The notes beneath the pieces are model-generated. The model had not been told where the DNA came from and did no database searches. It saw only the letters and a list, made by a program, of their open reading frames with translations. This document shows positions 9,019 through 18,194 of a stretch of 64,000 nucleotides of DNA, piece after piece. The stretch covers positions 124,001 to 188,000 of the forward strand of contig NZ_CABPRZ010000008.1 of assembly GCF_902459695.1 (NCBI RefSeq), written 5' to 3'. This DNA is from Pandoraea terrae. Lineage in GTDB: Bacteria; Pseudomonadota; Gammaproteobacteria; Burkholderiales; Burkholderiaceae. Every line of letters starts with the position of its first letter. Positions within the stretch are counted from its first letter, which is position 1. Position numbers and translations under genes: made by a program.

Positions 9019-9843
9019 TCAGATGTGGACTTCATCGCGCAGATCGTTCCAGATCTGACGGGAGAGTTCGATAAAACGCGGCGAATAGCGCGCCTCGGAG
9101 ACTTCGCGGGGCCGCGGCAGGTCGATTTCGTACGAGGTCTTGACGGTGGCGGGCCCGGATGTGAGTACGAAGACTTTGTCGGCCAGGGCAATCGCCTCCT
9201 CGATATCGTGCGTGACGAAGACCACCGAAGCGCCATTGACGCTCCACAGGTGCAGCAATTCGTCCTGCATCAGCGCGCGCGTCTGCACGTCGAGCGCCGA
9301 GAACGGTTCGTCCATCAACAAGATTTCCGGCTCGTTGATGAAGGTTTGCGCAAGGGCGACACGTTTGCGCATGCCGCCCGACAACTGGTGCGGGTAATGA
9401 TGTTCGAAGCGCGAGAGGCCGACCCGGCGAATCCAGTCCATGGCCCGGTCGTTGGCTTCATCCTTGCGCATGCCACGATAGATGGGCCCGGCGGCGACGT
9501 TGTCGAGCACGCTTTTCCAGGGGAAAACCGCATCGCTCTGAAACACGAAGCCGATACGCCGGTCGATGCCGGTCACCGGTTGACCCCAGATCCGGACCGC
9601 GCCGGCGCTGGGCCGGGCCAGCCCCGTAATCAGGCTGAGGGTCGTGGACTTGCCGCAGCCGGTGGGGCCCACCACTGCGCAGAATTGCCCCTTCTCCACG
9701 CTCATGGTGAAGTTCTGCAGCGCCATGATGGCCTTGCCTTCCGGGCTGATGAATCTGCGGCTGACGCGATCGAGCTCTATCGCGGGCGTGCTGTCGGGGA
9801 CGTTTGCGGCCGAAAGCCGGTGGGTTGCTTGTTGGACGGTCAT
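9019..9843 (-). CDS. ABC transporter ATP-binding protein, SsuB/TauB family
   Basis: 274 residues. Walker A is GPTGCGKSTT, the Q-loop FVFQSDAVFPWKS, signature LSGGMRKRVALAQTF, Walker B ILLMDEPFSALD and the switch His VTHDIEEA: all intact. It is a cytosolic ATPase energising the permease encoded immediately downstream. Distance to the upstream binding-protein gene is 180 bases, in which I see no gene. Confidence 0.9.
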   Translation of the reverse strand: MTVQQATHRLSAANVPDSTPAIELDRVSRRFISPEGKAIMALQNFTMSVEKGQFCAVVGPTGCGKSTTLSLITGLARPSAGAVRIWGQPVTGIDRRIGFVFQSDAVFPWKSVLDNVAAGPIYRGMRKDEANDRAMDWIRRVGLSRFEHHYPHQLSGGMRKRVALAQTFINEPEILLMDEPFSALDVQTRALMQDELLHLWSVNGASVVFVTHDIEEAIALADKVFVLTSGPATVKTSYEIDLPRPREVSEARYSPRFIELSRQIWNDLRDEVHI

Positions 9844-10023
9844 ATGTGAAAAACCTTGAGTGCCAGAGTGAGGTTGCGGAGTTGGCGCGCCGCGCCGCGG
9901 CAGCGTTCGCCCGTGGGGGGCGGGACGATGCGCCCGGCCCTGCTCAACGTTGGGATTGGCATCGCGACTGCGGCACGCCGCGGCCGCGATGCGAACTGAT
10001 CGGCAAGGACCGTGGAGGCGGCC

Positions 10024-11037
10024 TTACTTCGCCGGTACCGCCGACACAAACTCCGTGGTGTAGGTTTTCGACAGGTCGATCTTGCGGCCCTGGAGACCCT
10101 TGTCGAACGCCGACAGCACCTTGAGCACGGTGGGCGGGCCCGATTCAGGCATGCGGCCGTCCGGAATGAAGGAGACCTTGCCGGCAGCCAGCGCCTTCAC
10201 GTACATCTCGCGGTCACCCGCGTAGTAGTCTGCCGGCATCTTTGCGGTGAGCTCTTCGGCACTGTGGGTCGAGATGTATCGCAGTGTCTTGACGAAGGCG
10301 TTGGTGAGCTTCTGCACCGTGGCCTTGTGGGTGTTGACCCACGACGTTTGCATATACAGCGAGGCCGCCGGGTACAGGCCCCCCAGCCACTTCTTGGTGC
10401 TTTCGGGCGAGCGCAGGTCGACCAGCACCTTGGCGTCGCCGGTCTTGACCAGGCGCGAGATGGTCGGCTCGGTGGTCATGCCGCCGTCGATCTTGCCCTG
10501 CTTGATGGCCGCGATGAAGGTATTGCCGGCGCCGACAGGCAGCGACGTCACTTCGCTGATCGGCACGCCATGGGATACCGCGAGGTATTGCGTCAGGAAG
10601 TTCGTCGAGGAACCGAGCCCGGTCACACCCAGGGTCTTGCCGCGGAAATCGGCCGGCGACTTGACCTTGTCGGCGATTTTTGACGAGATCAACTCGACTT
10701 CGCCCGGCGTATGGCTGAACTGCACGACCGATTCGAGGAACTTGCCTTTCGCTTGTATATCGATGGTGTGATCGTAAAAGCCCACCACGCCCTGTACGGC
10801 GCCGGCGATCAGTTCGTTTTCGGCGTCGACGCCGGCCGGTTCGTTGAGCAGCTCGACGTCCAGCCCTTCCTCCTTGAAGTAGCCGAGCTGTTCCGTCAGC
10901 TTGGCGGGCAGGTAAATCTGCTTTTCCATGCCGCCGACCATCAGCGTAATCTTTTCGTTGGCAAAGGCCGAATGGGAGAGGGTACCCATCACCAGGGCGC
11001 CGAGCGCGATGCGCAAAGCCGAATGTTTCAGTTTCAT
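10024..11037 (-). CDS. ABC transporter substrate-binding protein, NMT1/SsuA-like
   Basis: 337 residues with a Sec signal peptide (MKLKHSALRIALGALVMG..., cleavage near SAFA, residue 26). The mature part looks like the NitT/TauT NMT1-like fold: TLMVGGMEKQIYLPAKLTEQ, LGYFKEEGLDVELLNEPAG, then RGKTLGVTGLGSSTNFLTQY. Relatives bind sulfonates, nitrate, thiamine precursors or aromatic acids, so the ligand here is open. The ribosome site AGGAG sits well before the ATG. A regulator-type repeat (site B) lies 137 bases upstream, suggesting control by the 5074 regulator. It heads the ABC operon. Confidence 0.87.
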   Translation of the reverse strand: MKLKHSALRIALGALVMGTLSHSAFANEKITLMVGGMEKQIYLPAKLTEQLGYFKEEGLDVELLNEPAGVDAENELIAGAVQGVVGFYDHTIDIQAKGKFLESVVQFSHTPGEVELISSKIADKVKSPADFRGKTLGVTGLGSSTNFLTQYLAVSHGVPISEVTSLPVGAGNTFIAAIKQGKIDGGMTTEPTISRLVKTGDAKVLVDLRSPESTKKWLGGLYPAASLYMQTSWVNTHKATVQKLTNAFVKTLRYISTHSAEELTAKMPADYYAGDREMYVKALAAGKVSFIPDGRMPESGPPTVLKVLSAFDKGLQGRKIDLSKTYTTEFVSAVPAK

Positions 11038-11174
11038 AGTGCGATCTCCTGAATGTCAGTGTTATTGCGTCGCGCGTGTCGCGCTCGCGGTTTCTGAACG
11101 AATACGTGCCCCGGATCTGTGCGGGTTGCGTGTATTGAACAAGCTCATTTATAGAGAACCACCCTAAAATCAGG

Positions 11175-11202
11175 CTGAATCGAAAATGAAAGTCTGTTCA
11201 GG
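11175..11202 (+). promoter_or_regulatory. Regulator repeat site B, upstream of the ABC binding-protein gene
   Basis: The bases read CTGAAT-N5-ATGAAA-N5-TTCAGG on the plus strand, matching site A in all three elements with the same 11-base spacing. It lies 137 bases before the minus-strand start at 11037, and in the same relative orientation and nearly the same distance as site C to the 12824 gene. A candidate binding site for the 5074 response regulator. Confidence 0.62.
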
Positions 11203-11237
11203 CAGCCCGGCCACGCATGTCGACAGCGGGGCGGTGC

Positions 11238-12824
11238 TTACTTGAGTTTGTCCAGTTCCTGTTGCGCTTCGGCCGCGCTCAGCGGGAAGTAGGCGGAGTA
11301 GCGCACCGGCTCCTGGCCCGCGCGGCTCAGCACATAGCGCAGGAACGCCTTTACCGGTTCGGACAGCGGCCGGCTAAGGCGGATATACATGTAGCGCGTG
11401 AGCGGATAGCGGCCGCTGGCGGCGTTCTCGGCGTTGAGCGCATAGAAGGGCCCTCCCGCCTTGCCGGCCACCGCCAGCGCCTTGAGACCGGCGCCGCCTT
11501 CCTCCAGGCCGCCGAAGCCAATCGCACCCGGATCGCGGGCGATCGCCTCGGCAGTCTGGGCGATGGAACCTTCATGCACCGCCGGATTCCATTGGCGGCC
11601 CTTGAGCACCATGATTTGCATCGACATCGCATTGGGCGCGACGTGGGGCGGCATGTAGAGGGTAATGGGCCGGTTTGCCCATTCGCCGGTCAAGCCAAGT
11701 TGCCCCCAACGCGTGATGCTGGGGTGTTCCCCGAGAATGTCCGCCAGTTGTGCCACAGTGATCTGGGCCAGCGGGTTGTTCTCGGGCACGAATATGGCCT
11801 GTGCGGTCGTACGTTGCGGGGTATTGAAGCCGCCGCGCGCGACTCGGATTTCGAGGAGGGGCGCCTTCCCGTGTTGCGCGGCGTCATAGGCGCGGCTTTC
11901 TTCCGGCCAGAGCTCACGGCCCATCGGCGCCATGTCGGTGTCGTTGACAAGCAACGCGTGGAAGCCGTTCAGGGTGCCCAGATGCTCCCAGCGGTCGCCT
12001 TTCCGTACCCCGGGCTGAATCCGATGGAAGTCCTGGATCCACGTGTCCATCAGCGATTTCATGCCGTCGCTGCCGATACTGTCGATCTTGCCGTGCAGAC
12101 CTTCGACCGGCTTGTAGTTGGACAGCGCAGGATCGAGTGGCGGGAGAAATGCCTGAAGCCTGGCGGTTTCCTGCGCAGACTCGCTCGCGCTGATCGGTGC
12201 GAAGGACGTGTGTCTTGCCACGATTGCCTGTCCGTCGCGGCTGAGCATGAAGGCAAGGAATTCCTTCACCTTCTGTGGGAGTGGTGCGCCGGGGCGCTGG
12301 TTGACGGCGATGTACGCCGGACGCCCATCCACGCTGGCGACGTGCACCAGCACCGGCGATTTCATCATGTCGCCGGCGAATTGGTGGGCGTAGGGCTGCA
12401 ATTCAGTTGGCCATGGCTCGCGCGTGAGCGGTGCGATGTCGGCGTTGCCGAACATCAGGGCGCCGAATGCGGTGACGCCGCTCACGTGCCGCCAGTTCGT
12501 CCCGCGGCGAATTCCGGGCTGACGCTGCTCGAACGCGGCGAGCCAATCGTTCATCAAAGGCTTCATCGCGTCGTCGCCGACGCTGTTGATGGGGCCCGCG
12601 ACGTGCGCTTCCGGCTGGTAGGCCGGCAATGCCGAATCGACCGCCGGCGCGGCAAGCGCGTTGCCGGCAGACAGTAACAGGCCAGCCATGCAAGCCGCCA
12701 GCGCGAAATGGCGTGGCCGGGTTTGCGTATCTTGGGCTGTGCGGCGAGCGGCCGGCATACCGGCGTCGGCACCCGACGTGCTCAGGCGCAAGCAGGGCGC
12801 TGTGGTGAATCGCTGGGTTCGCAA
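11238..12824 (-). CDS. PstS-like periplasmic binding protein with a duplicated domain
   Basis: 528 residues from a TTG at 12824 preceded by GGAG at good spacing; the next in-frame ATG, at 12758, has no ribosome site. A signal peptide ends near GNALA (about 58). Two related PstS-like units follow. The first (about 65-225) has lost its central lobe: it reads INSVGDDAMKPLMNDWLAAF, then jumps to a C-terminal part EFLAFMLSRDGQ. The second (about 235-528) is complete: IDSIGSDGMKSLMDTWIQDF through WGQLGLTGEWANRPI to FLRYVLSRAGQEPV. No pstCAB genes are present. The likely role is periplasmic ligand capture, not classical phosphate ABC import. Site C upstream suggests control by the local two-component system. 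Confidence 0.8.
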   Translation of the reverse strand: MRTQRFTTAPCLRLSTSGADAGMPAARRTAQDTQTRPRHFALAACMAGLLLSAGNALAAPAVDSALPAYQPEAHVAGPINSVGDDAMKPLMNDWLAAFEQRQPGIRRGTNWRHVSGVTAFGALMFGNADIAPLTREPWPTELQPYAHQFAGDMMKSPVLVHVASVDGRPAYIAVNQRPGAPLPQKVKEFLAFMLSRDGQAIVARHTSFAPISASESAQETARLQAFLPPLDPALSNYKPVEGLHGKIDSIGSDGMKSLMDTWIQDFHRIQPGVRKGDRWEHLGTLNGFHALLVNDTDMAPMGRELWPEESRAYDAAQHGKAPLLEIRVARGGFNTPQRTTAQAIFVPENNPLAQITVAQLADILGEHPSITRWGQLGLTGEWANRPITLYMPPHVAPNAMSMQIMVLKGRQWNPAVHEGSIAQTAEAIARDPGAIGFGGLEEGGAGLKALAVAGKAGGPFYALNAENAASGRYPLTRYMYIRLSRPLSEPVKAFLRYVLSRAGQEPVRYSAYFPLSAAEAQQELDKLK

Positions 12825-13279
12825 TTTGCTAGTCTCCGTACGTTTCTTTTCCGTCGATCGGCACCGCAGCCCAACCGTGATCCGGGTGGTGCTTGGTTGA
12901 GCGGGCGAGTTCGGGGATTCGACATGGACAATACGGGGTGGCGATAAACGCTACCTGAACCGATGATGAAAATCCGTTCATGATCGGATCGTATTGACGA
13001 GATACGATGCGCAGTGGTCATCGAACGCCAGGGAAGGGACGGCGAGCCGAACCATAAACGATTATTCATGCACGGTTCAGGTTGCGTTTAGTGCTGCATC
13101 GTATCGTCAGTATCAGAGTGCAGATATGCTGCGGACACAGACATCGAGCAACGCCATTTCATCTGTTGGATGCTCGTTTGCTACGATGCGTCGGCGCACA
13201 GGCTCAATGGTTTTCGTTGCTGCTGTAATCATCAAGAGACACGGCATTTGGACGTGCCGCCAAAAAGAGGAGACGCACC
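12825..13279. promoter_or_regulatory. Divergent control region between two PstS-like genes, with sites C and C2
   Basis: This 455-base gap has no credible gene. Site C (12955-12982, plus strand: CTGAAC-N5-ATGAAA-N5-TTCATG) is 130 bases before the minus-strand gene at 12824. Site C2 (13053-13080, minus strand: CTGAAC-N5-ATGAAT-N5-TTTATG, one mismatch) is 199 bases before the plus-strand gene at 13280. The two sites point in opposite directions, each antisense to the gene it precedes, as expected of a divergent promoter pair served by one regulator. Confidence 0.6.
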
Positions 13280-14509
13280 GTGAAAGACACCGATTTACAT
13301 CCTGCAACTCAGACTGACGCTGGCGCGGTGTACGGCCAAGCCCGCCTGATGCGCTTGCCTTTGGCGATGGGCCTGGCGATTGCGACGCTGGTCGCGTCGG
13401 GCGGCGCTGCTGCGGCCCAGGCCCCCGCAGGTGGCGGCCAGGAGGCGATGGTGGAGTGGGTCGTGCCCGCGCTGCCGACCGTCACGCCGCAGACGAAAGA
13501 GCAAGCGGACGAGGGCATGAAGGTGGGCCGCGCCCTGGTGCAGCCGGAAATTCTGCAACCCACGCTGGACGCCGGGCTGCCCAGCTATCACCCGCGTACC
13601 GACATCAAACTGTCCGGCAACTTCAAGGGAGCGGCTTCCGACGTCCTGCCGATGCTGGTCAAACGGTGGATCGACGGCTTCAAGAAGTACTATCCGGACG
13701 TCAACATTGACGTCAAGCCGCCCTACGCGGGTAGTTTGGGCGCGAAGGAGCTGGTCAAGCAGAATCTCGACTTTGTCTTCGTGTCGCGTGAGTTGAAACC
13801 GGACGATGTGACCGACTTCAAGGCAAAGTTCGGCTACGGCCCGCTGAGCGTGCCGATCTCCGGCGGTTCCTATCGCCACTTCGGTTTCCTCGACACGATC
13901 GGCTTCTTCGTCAACAAAGACAATCCCCTGCAGAAGTTGAGCTACCAGCAGATCGATGCGCTCTTCTCCAAGACCCATCTTCGTGGCGACAAGCCGGTCA
14001 AGACTTGGGGTGACCTCGGGCTGACTGGCGAATGGGCGGACAAGCCGATTCACGTGTACGCGATCAAGCCGTGGAACGGCTTCGAGGAGTTCGTGCGCCA
14101 GAAAATCCTGAGCACCGACGGCAAGCGCGGCGAGTGGAGCGACGATATCCACTATGACAAGCTGGTGTTCCCCCTGGCCAAGCGTGTCGCAAACGATCGT
14201 TACGGGATCGGATACTCAGGCATCGCCTATATCGATTCGCCGGTGAAGATGCTGCCGCTCGCAGAGACCGCCAATGGACCGTTCGTTGCGCCGACCTACG
14301 AGAACGTCGCGCTGGCCACCTATCCCCTTAGCCGGTTGATTTACTTCAACACCAATAAAGCGCCCGGCAAGCCACTCGATCCCGCGATCGCCGAATTCCT
14401 GCGTTACGTCTTGAGCAAGGAAGGGCAACAGTCGGTCATCGACAACGCCATGTACGTGCCGCTTCGTGCGGGGCAGGCCGACAGTTCGCGCGCGCTGATC
14501 GCCAACTGA
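13280..14509 (+). CDS. PstS-like periplasmic substrate-binding protein
   Basis: 409 residues from a GTG at 13280 with GAGGAG upstream. A signal peptide lies at about 20-46 (LPLAMGLAIATLVASGGAAAAQA). The PstS-like fold follows: LSGNFKGAASDVLPMLVKRW, VDVKPPYAGSLGA-type loop, VFVSRELKPDD, and the family core VKTWGDLGLTGEWADKPIHV shared with the other two PstS-like proteins here. The C-terminal PLSRLIYFNTNKAPGKPLDP and FLRYVLSKEGQQSVI are also shared. It is followed at 95 bases by the HPEL-domain protein and then TonB receptor 1, probably one operon. Ligand unknown; phosphate is only the family precedent. Confidence 0.85.
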   Translation: MKDTDLHPATQTDAGAVYGQARLMRLPLAMGLAIATLVASGGAAAAQAPAGGGQEAMVEWVVPALPTVTPQTKEQADEGMKVGRALVQPEILQPTLDAGLPSYHPRTDIKLSGNFKGAASDVLPMLVKRWIDGFKKYYPDVNIDVKPPYAGSLGAKELVKQNLDFVFVSRELKPDDVTDFKAKFGYGPLSVPISGGSYRHFGFLDTIGFFVNKDNPLQKLSYQQIDALFSKTHLRGDKPVKTWGDLGLTGEWADKPIHVYAIKPWNGFEEFVRQKILSTDGKRGEWSDDIHYDKLVFPLAKRVANDRYGIGYSGIAYIDSPVKMLPLAETANGPFVAPTYENVALATYPLSRLIYFNTNKAPGKPLDPAIAEFLRYVLSKEGQQSVIDNAMYVPLRAGQADSSRALIAN

Positions 14510-14544
14510 CGTTCAGGTCAGACTACCATTGGATACGTCCGCCG

Positions 14545-14576
14545 TGCGCGCCCCGACCTTTCCCGGGAGGCGCGCA
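14545..14576 (+). other. GC-rich hairpin between the PstS-like and HPEL genes
   Basis: TGCGCGCC (14545-14552) pairs with GGCGCGCA (14569-14576) across a 16-base loop. It has no T-run, so it may tune downstream expression or mRNA ends within the operon rather than stop transcription. Confidence 0.35.
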
Positions 14577-14604
14577 GGCGCGGCGCAGTAACGAGGGCAT
14601 TTCA

Positions 14605-15060
14605 ATGAAACGTATCATCTTGGCCGCAACCGCGTTGTTGCTGTCGGGCGCAGCAATGGCCCAGCCATGGGCGCCCAGCTATGCGCAAAGCCTGGTCGAC
14701 AAGACCCTGGCCGCGCATCCCGAACTGACGATCCTGGCCTTGCACGTTACGCCGCCGGCTGCAGCGGACAACGTCATCGTCGCGTCGAATATCGGCCGCA
14801 TCGGCAAGAAGGCTGACGCCGACGACTTGTCTGTCCTGGCTTCGGGGAAACCGCGGGTGGAAATGACCAAGGTCGGCGACCTGTCGGTGGAACTGATCAT
14901 GCGCGATGTCAATGCGAAGACGATCGGTGTCATCGGCGCGACATTCCGTTTCGCGGGGGGCGGTGACAAAGCCCTGGCCGTGCAACAGGCCGAGCGCTTG
15001 CGTGACGAACTGAGCGCTCAGACGCCGTCGTTGGAGGCGCTGTTTGAACCGGCCCGCTAA
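14605..15060 (+). CDS. Secreted single HPEL-domain protein
   Basis: 151 residues with a clean signal peptide (MKRIILAATALLLSGAAMA). The mature protein is one copy of a domain seen five times in this window. Conserved elements are YAQSLVDKTLAAHPELTILAL, a GRIG turn, DADDLSVLASG, VELIMRDVNAKTIGVIGATF, and an amphipathic end with QAERLRDELS and LEALFEPAR. The pattern of strands ending in a G-x-x-I-G turn resembles small Cache/PDC sensor domains, but that is inference; I do not recognise a named family. It lies between a PstS-like gene and TonB receptor 1, in line and close. Confidence 0.8.
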   Translation: MKRIILAATALLLSGAAMAQPWAPSYAQSLVDKTLAAHPELTILALHVTPPAAADNVIVASNIGRIGKKADADDLSVLASGKPRVEMTKVGDLSVELIMRDVNAKTIGVIGATFRFAGGGDKALAVQQAERLRDELSAQTPSLEALFEPAR

Positions 15061-15143
15061 CCACGAAGCCGGTATGCCGGCCACGTGGTGAAAGAAATAC
15101 CCCCGTAAAAGAATAAAGGGGGATGAATAAGATTGGAGGAGAC

Positions 15144-18053
15144 ATGTTCACGAGATCCGTGCTTGCCATGGCGATTGCGGCGACGTTGCCGACCGCGGTG
15201 TATGCGCAGGCGCAAATCCCCCCGGCCGCCAGTACGCAGGCCATAGGCACGCAGACGCAGGCCGAGAGCTATGCGCAGCATCTGGTAGACACCACCGTCG
15301 CCAGGCATCCGGAACTGCTCGAACTGGACTTGCACGCGACGCCGGCGAATGCCGCGCACAGCGTCATCATTGCCGCAAAGTCGGGCCAGCGGATCGGCCG
15401 GGCCACCGATCCGGACGACCTGGCGGTCTTCAAGTCGGGTCAGCCGTTCGTGGAAATCAACCGTGTGGGGGATCAAAACGTCGAAGCCCACCTGCCGTTG
15501 CTCGACGCACACGGCACGGTCATCGGCACGGTCGAAATGACCTTTCCGTATCCGGCGGGTTCGGGCTTCGACGAGACTGCGCTGATCCGGACGGCGGCGC
15601 AAATCCGCGATGACATCAGCCGACGAATCGCCCATCAGCCGAATCTGTTCGAGCCGGCGCGCTTCGATACACGCATTCCGCGCAACACGTACGCGCAGAC
15701 GTTGATCGACGAAACGCTGGCCCGGTATCCCGACGTCGTGGTGCTTGCCATGCACGTCAAGCCGCCCCAGGGCGGCGCCGACTACCCGATCATCGCGTCC
15801 AACATCGGCCGCATCGGCAAGCCGGCGGATGACGATGATATCCGCGTGATCACGAGTGGCAAGACAAGTCTCGAAGTCAATCGCGAGGAGGACCGCTTCG
15901 AAGTCAAACTGCCGTTGCAGGACGTGACCGGTGCGACCGTCGGCGCGCTGGGCGTGATCTTTCCGTATGCGAAGACGTCCAGCCAGCCGGCGCTGCAACG
16001 GCAAGCCGAGAAGATCCGGGACGACCTGCGCCTGCGCATTCCGGGCAGCGCAAAACTGTTTGAACCGGGCGCCGTGAAGCCGGTGGCGAGCACCGTGGCT
16101 GCGGATCTCGACAAGTCGGCGTTGGGCAACAAGGAATCCCTGCCGATGACCAAGCAGGTGGTTTCCAGTGCCGCGCTTCAGGATGCACAGGACGGATTGT
16201 CCGACGCGGTCAAGAACCAGGCGGGTGTCGCGCCGACGAACTCAAAGGGCAGCCCGGCGGATGCGCAGAGCATTCGCGGCATCAAGCTCAACCTGTTTTC
16301 GAACTATCGCCTCAACGGCGGCTTGCCGATCGCCGGCGTGGTGACTACGCCGACTGACGACAAGGCGCGCATCGAGACACTCAAGGGTGCCAACGCGTTG
16401 ATGTTCGGCGTTGCGAGCCCGGCCGGCATCATCAACCTCGTGACCAAGCGGGCCACCGATCACGACGTGACTTCGGTGACGCTGTCCGGCAACTCGTTCG
16501 GTCAATACGGCGGCGGCATCGATGTCGGCCGGCGCTTCGGCAGCGAGAAACAACTCGGGCTGCGCGTCAACCTGTCGGGCGCCCACCTTGAGAATGGTGT
16601 CAACGGCGCCAACGGTCATGGCTCGTTTGCGAGCCTGGGGGCGGACTGGCGCGCGACCGACCGGCTCAGCTTCCAGTTCGATGTCGAGCAGTACCAGAAG
16701 GACGTCGTCGAGCAGGCTGGCATCAGTTTGCCCACGGCAGTCAACGGGCATATCACGATACCGCGCGTGCCTGATCCGAAGAACCTGCTGTCCGGTCCTT
16801 GGGCGGTGTACACCCCGCGCACGACCAACGTGCAGGGCCGCGTTGATTACAAGTTTGACGACAACTGGAAAGTGCTCGTGGAAGTCGGCCGCTCTTACGC
16901 GGAGCGTTCGCGGCTCACGGGGCGCATTGGTAGCTACAACGTCGCGACCGGGGCAGGTGCCGTGGAGACGGTCGGTACCGTCACGCAGAACTACATCAAC
17001 AGCTTCGAGCGCACCGAAGTACTCGGCAAGTTCAATACCGGGCCGTTGGCGCATGACTTGACGATGGGCATCTCGCGCAGCGAACGCAATGCCGAGACGC
17101 CCGCGCAGAACAGCATCGTGCTGCCGCAGCGATTCAATATCTACGATCCGATCGCGCTGCCGGCGCCCGTGCCGACCAGTCCGGACACGTCGCTGCCGCT
17201 GCAAACCAGCAGCGACAGCGGGCTCTATGCGTACGACACCATCGGCATCGGCCAGAAATGGAAAGTGCTTGCGGGCTTTCGCGAGACCCGCTCGGTGTCG
17301 AGCGACGGCCGCGTGTCGCAGGCGTCTTACCTGCCGTTGCCGGCGGCCGGCATTCTCTATGACGTCCTGCCGACGACCACCCTGTTTGCGAGCTATATGA
17401 AGGGGCTGGAAGACGGCGGGGTTGCGCCGGCCAGTTCGGTCAATGCGTACCAGATCCTGCCGCCGGCGGTCTCGACGCAGAAGGAAATCGGCATTCGCGA
17501 TTCGTATTTCGAGGGGCTGTCGATCAGCGCGTCGTACTTCGACATCGAGCGCGTCAATGCCGTGACCAACTCGGTGACGAAGGTGTTCTCGAACGACGGC
17601 ACGATCACGTACCGGGGTGCCGAGGCGGTCGTCACCAAGCAGTTCGGCCGCCAGTGGAGCGTGACTTCCGCGGTGCAATGGCTCACCGCCGTGCAGAACC
17701 CGGTGTCGGACATGACGATCAAGGGCAAGACGCCCGAGAACACGCCGAAGTGGATCGGCAACTTCTCGGTGACGCACCGGCCGACATATCTGCTGCCCGG
17801 GCTTTCCGTGACACTGGGCGCGTCGTTCGTGGCGCAGCGGCCGGTCAATCCGCAGAACCAGGGCGTCATTCCCGGCTACGTGGTGTATTCAGCGGGCGCG
17901 ACGTATGCCACCGTGATCGGCGGACATCGCACTTCGTTCGTGCTGAGCATCGACAACCTGACCAACCGGCGCTACTGGAATTCCGTGCAAACGGGGACGT
18001 TGGGCACGGGCATGGATCGCAGCGTCAGGCTCAACGCCAAGATCGACTTCTAA
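15144..18053 (+). CDS. TonB-dependent receptor 1 with two N-terminal HPEL domains
   Basis: 969 residues from the ATG at 15144, which has GGAGGA just before it; an ATG 21 bases upstream lacks one. The signal peptide covers 1-22 (ends AVYA). HPEL copy A spans about 42-172 and copy B about 182-309. Next come the plug (about 325-450: SIRGIKLNLFSNYRLNGGLP, IETLKGANALMFGVASPAGI, INLVTKRA) and a 22-strand-type barrel ending RLNAKIDF with terminal Phe. The plug/barrel is of the TonB siderophore-receptor type. HPEL domains take the place where transducing receptors carry an STN domain; no FecI/FecR pair is present. The region from 16110 on is nearly identical to receptor 2. Ligand unknown. Confidence 0.9.
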   Translation: MFTRSVLAMAIAATLPTAVYAQAQIPPAASTQAIGTQTQAESYAQHLVDTTVARHPELLELDLHATPANAAHSVIIAAKSGQRIGRATDPDDLAVFKSGQPFVEINRVGDQNVEAHLPLLDAHGTVIGTVEMTFPYPAGSGFDETALIRTAAQIRDDISRRIAHQPNLFEPARFDTRIPRNTYAQTLIDETLARYPDVVVLAMHVKPPQGGADYPIIASNIGRIGKPADDDDIRVITSGKTSLEVNREEDRFEVKLPLQDVTGATVGALGVIFPYAKTSSQPALQRQAEKIRDDLRLRIPGSAKLFEPGAVKPVASTVAADLDKSALGNKESLPMTKQVVSSAALQDAQDGLSDAVKNQAGVAPTNSKGSPADAQSIRGIKLNLFSNYRLNGGLPIAGVVTTPTDDKARIETLKGANALMFGVASPAGIINLVTKRATDHDVTSVTLSGNSFGQYGGGIDVGRRFGSEKQLGLRVNLSGAHLENGVNGANGHGSFASLGADWRATDRLSFQFDVEQYQKDVVEQAGISLPTAVNGHITIPRVPDPKNLLSGPWAVYTPRTTNVQGRVDYKFDDNWKVLVEVGRSYAERSRLTGRIGSYNVATGAGAVETVGTVTQNYINSFERTEVLGKFNTGPLAHDLTMGISRSERNAETPAQNSIVLPQRFNIYDPIALPAPVPTSPDTSLPLQTSSDSGLYAYDTIGIGQKWKVLAGFRETRSVSSDGRVSQASYLPLPAAGILYDVLPTTTLFASYMKGLEDGGVAPASSVNAYQILPPAVSTQKEIGIRDSYFEGLSISASYFDIERVNAVTNSVTKVFSNDGTITYRGAEAVVTKQFGRQWSVTSAVQWLTAVQNPVSDMTIKGKTPENTPKWIGNFSVTHRPTYLLPGLSVTLGASFVAQRPVNPQNQGVIPGYVVYSAGATYATVIGGHRTSFVLSIDNLTNRRYWNSVQTGTLGTGMDRSVRLNAKIDF
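16110..18053 (+). repeat. 1.94-kb direct repeat, copy 1 (receptor plug and barrel)
   Basis: This segment aligns base for base, without gaps, to 20473-22416 (constant offset 4363), with long runs of identity and scattered mostly silent differences. The duplication covers plug and barrel only; the sequence 5' of it (HPEL part) is more divergent. Confidence 0.88.
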
Positions 18054-18079
18054 CGCGGGAAGATCGCCCGCGCCTTACC

Positions 18080-18105
18080 TTACGCCGCCGGATTCGGCGG
18101 CGTAA
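18080..18105 (+). terminator. Hairpin terminator after receptor 1
   Basis: TTACGCCGCCG (18080-18090) and its perfect complement (18095-18105) flank a four-base loop GATT, 27 bases after the receptor stop. Only a T-poor tail (CTTCATCAT) follows, so efficiency is uncertain. Confidence 0.65.
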
Positions 18106-18194
18106 CTTCATCATCGCCTCCAACGTTGCGCAGAGCGACTTTTATCGTTGGTGCTTTCCCTAGTCGGAGGCGCCAAATGGCCCCTTCACGCCAA

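Noticed and set aside
7753-9849. A 698-codon plus-strand open frame
   Set aside because: It is antisense to the ABC permease and ATPase genes, which have all family motifs. Its composition (His/Arg/Gln-rich) is that of a high-GC shadow frame.
9840-10049. A small minus-strand frame between ATPase and binding-protein genes
   Set aside because: No start signal, Arg-rich composition and overlap with the end of the binding-protein gene; treated as a gap.
15123-15143. An earlier ATG for receptor 1
   Set aside because: The ATG at 15144 has GGAGGA at the right distance and matches the start context of receptor 2.
16242-17777. A 511-codon minus-strand open frame
   Set aside because: Antisense to TonB receptor 1; a similar shadow appears in receptor 2 at the same place, because the DNA is repeated.
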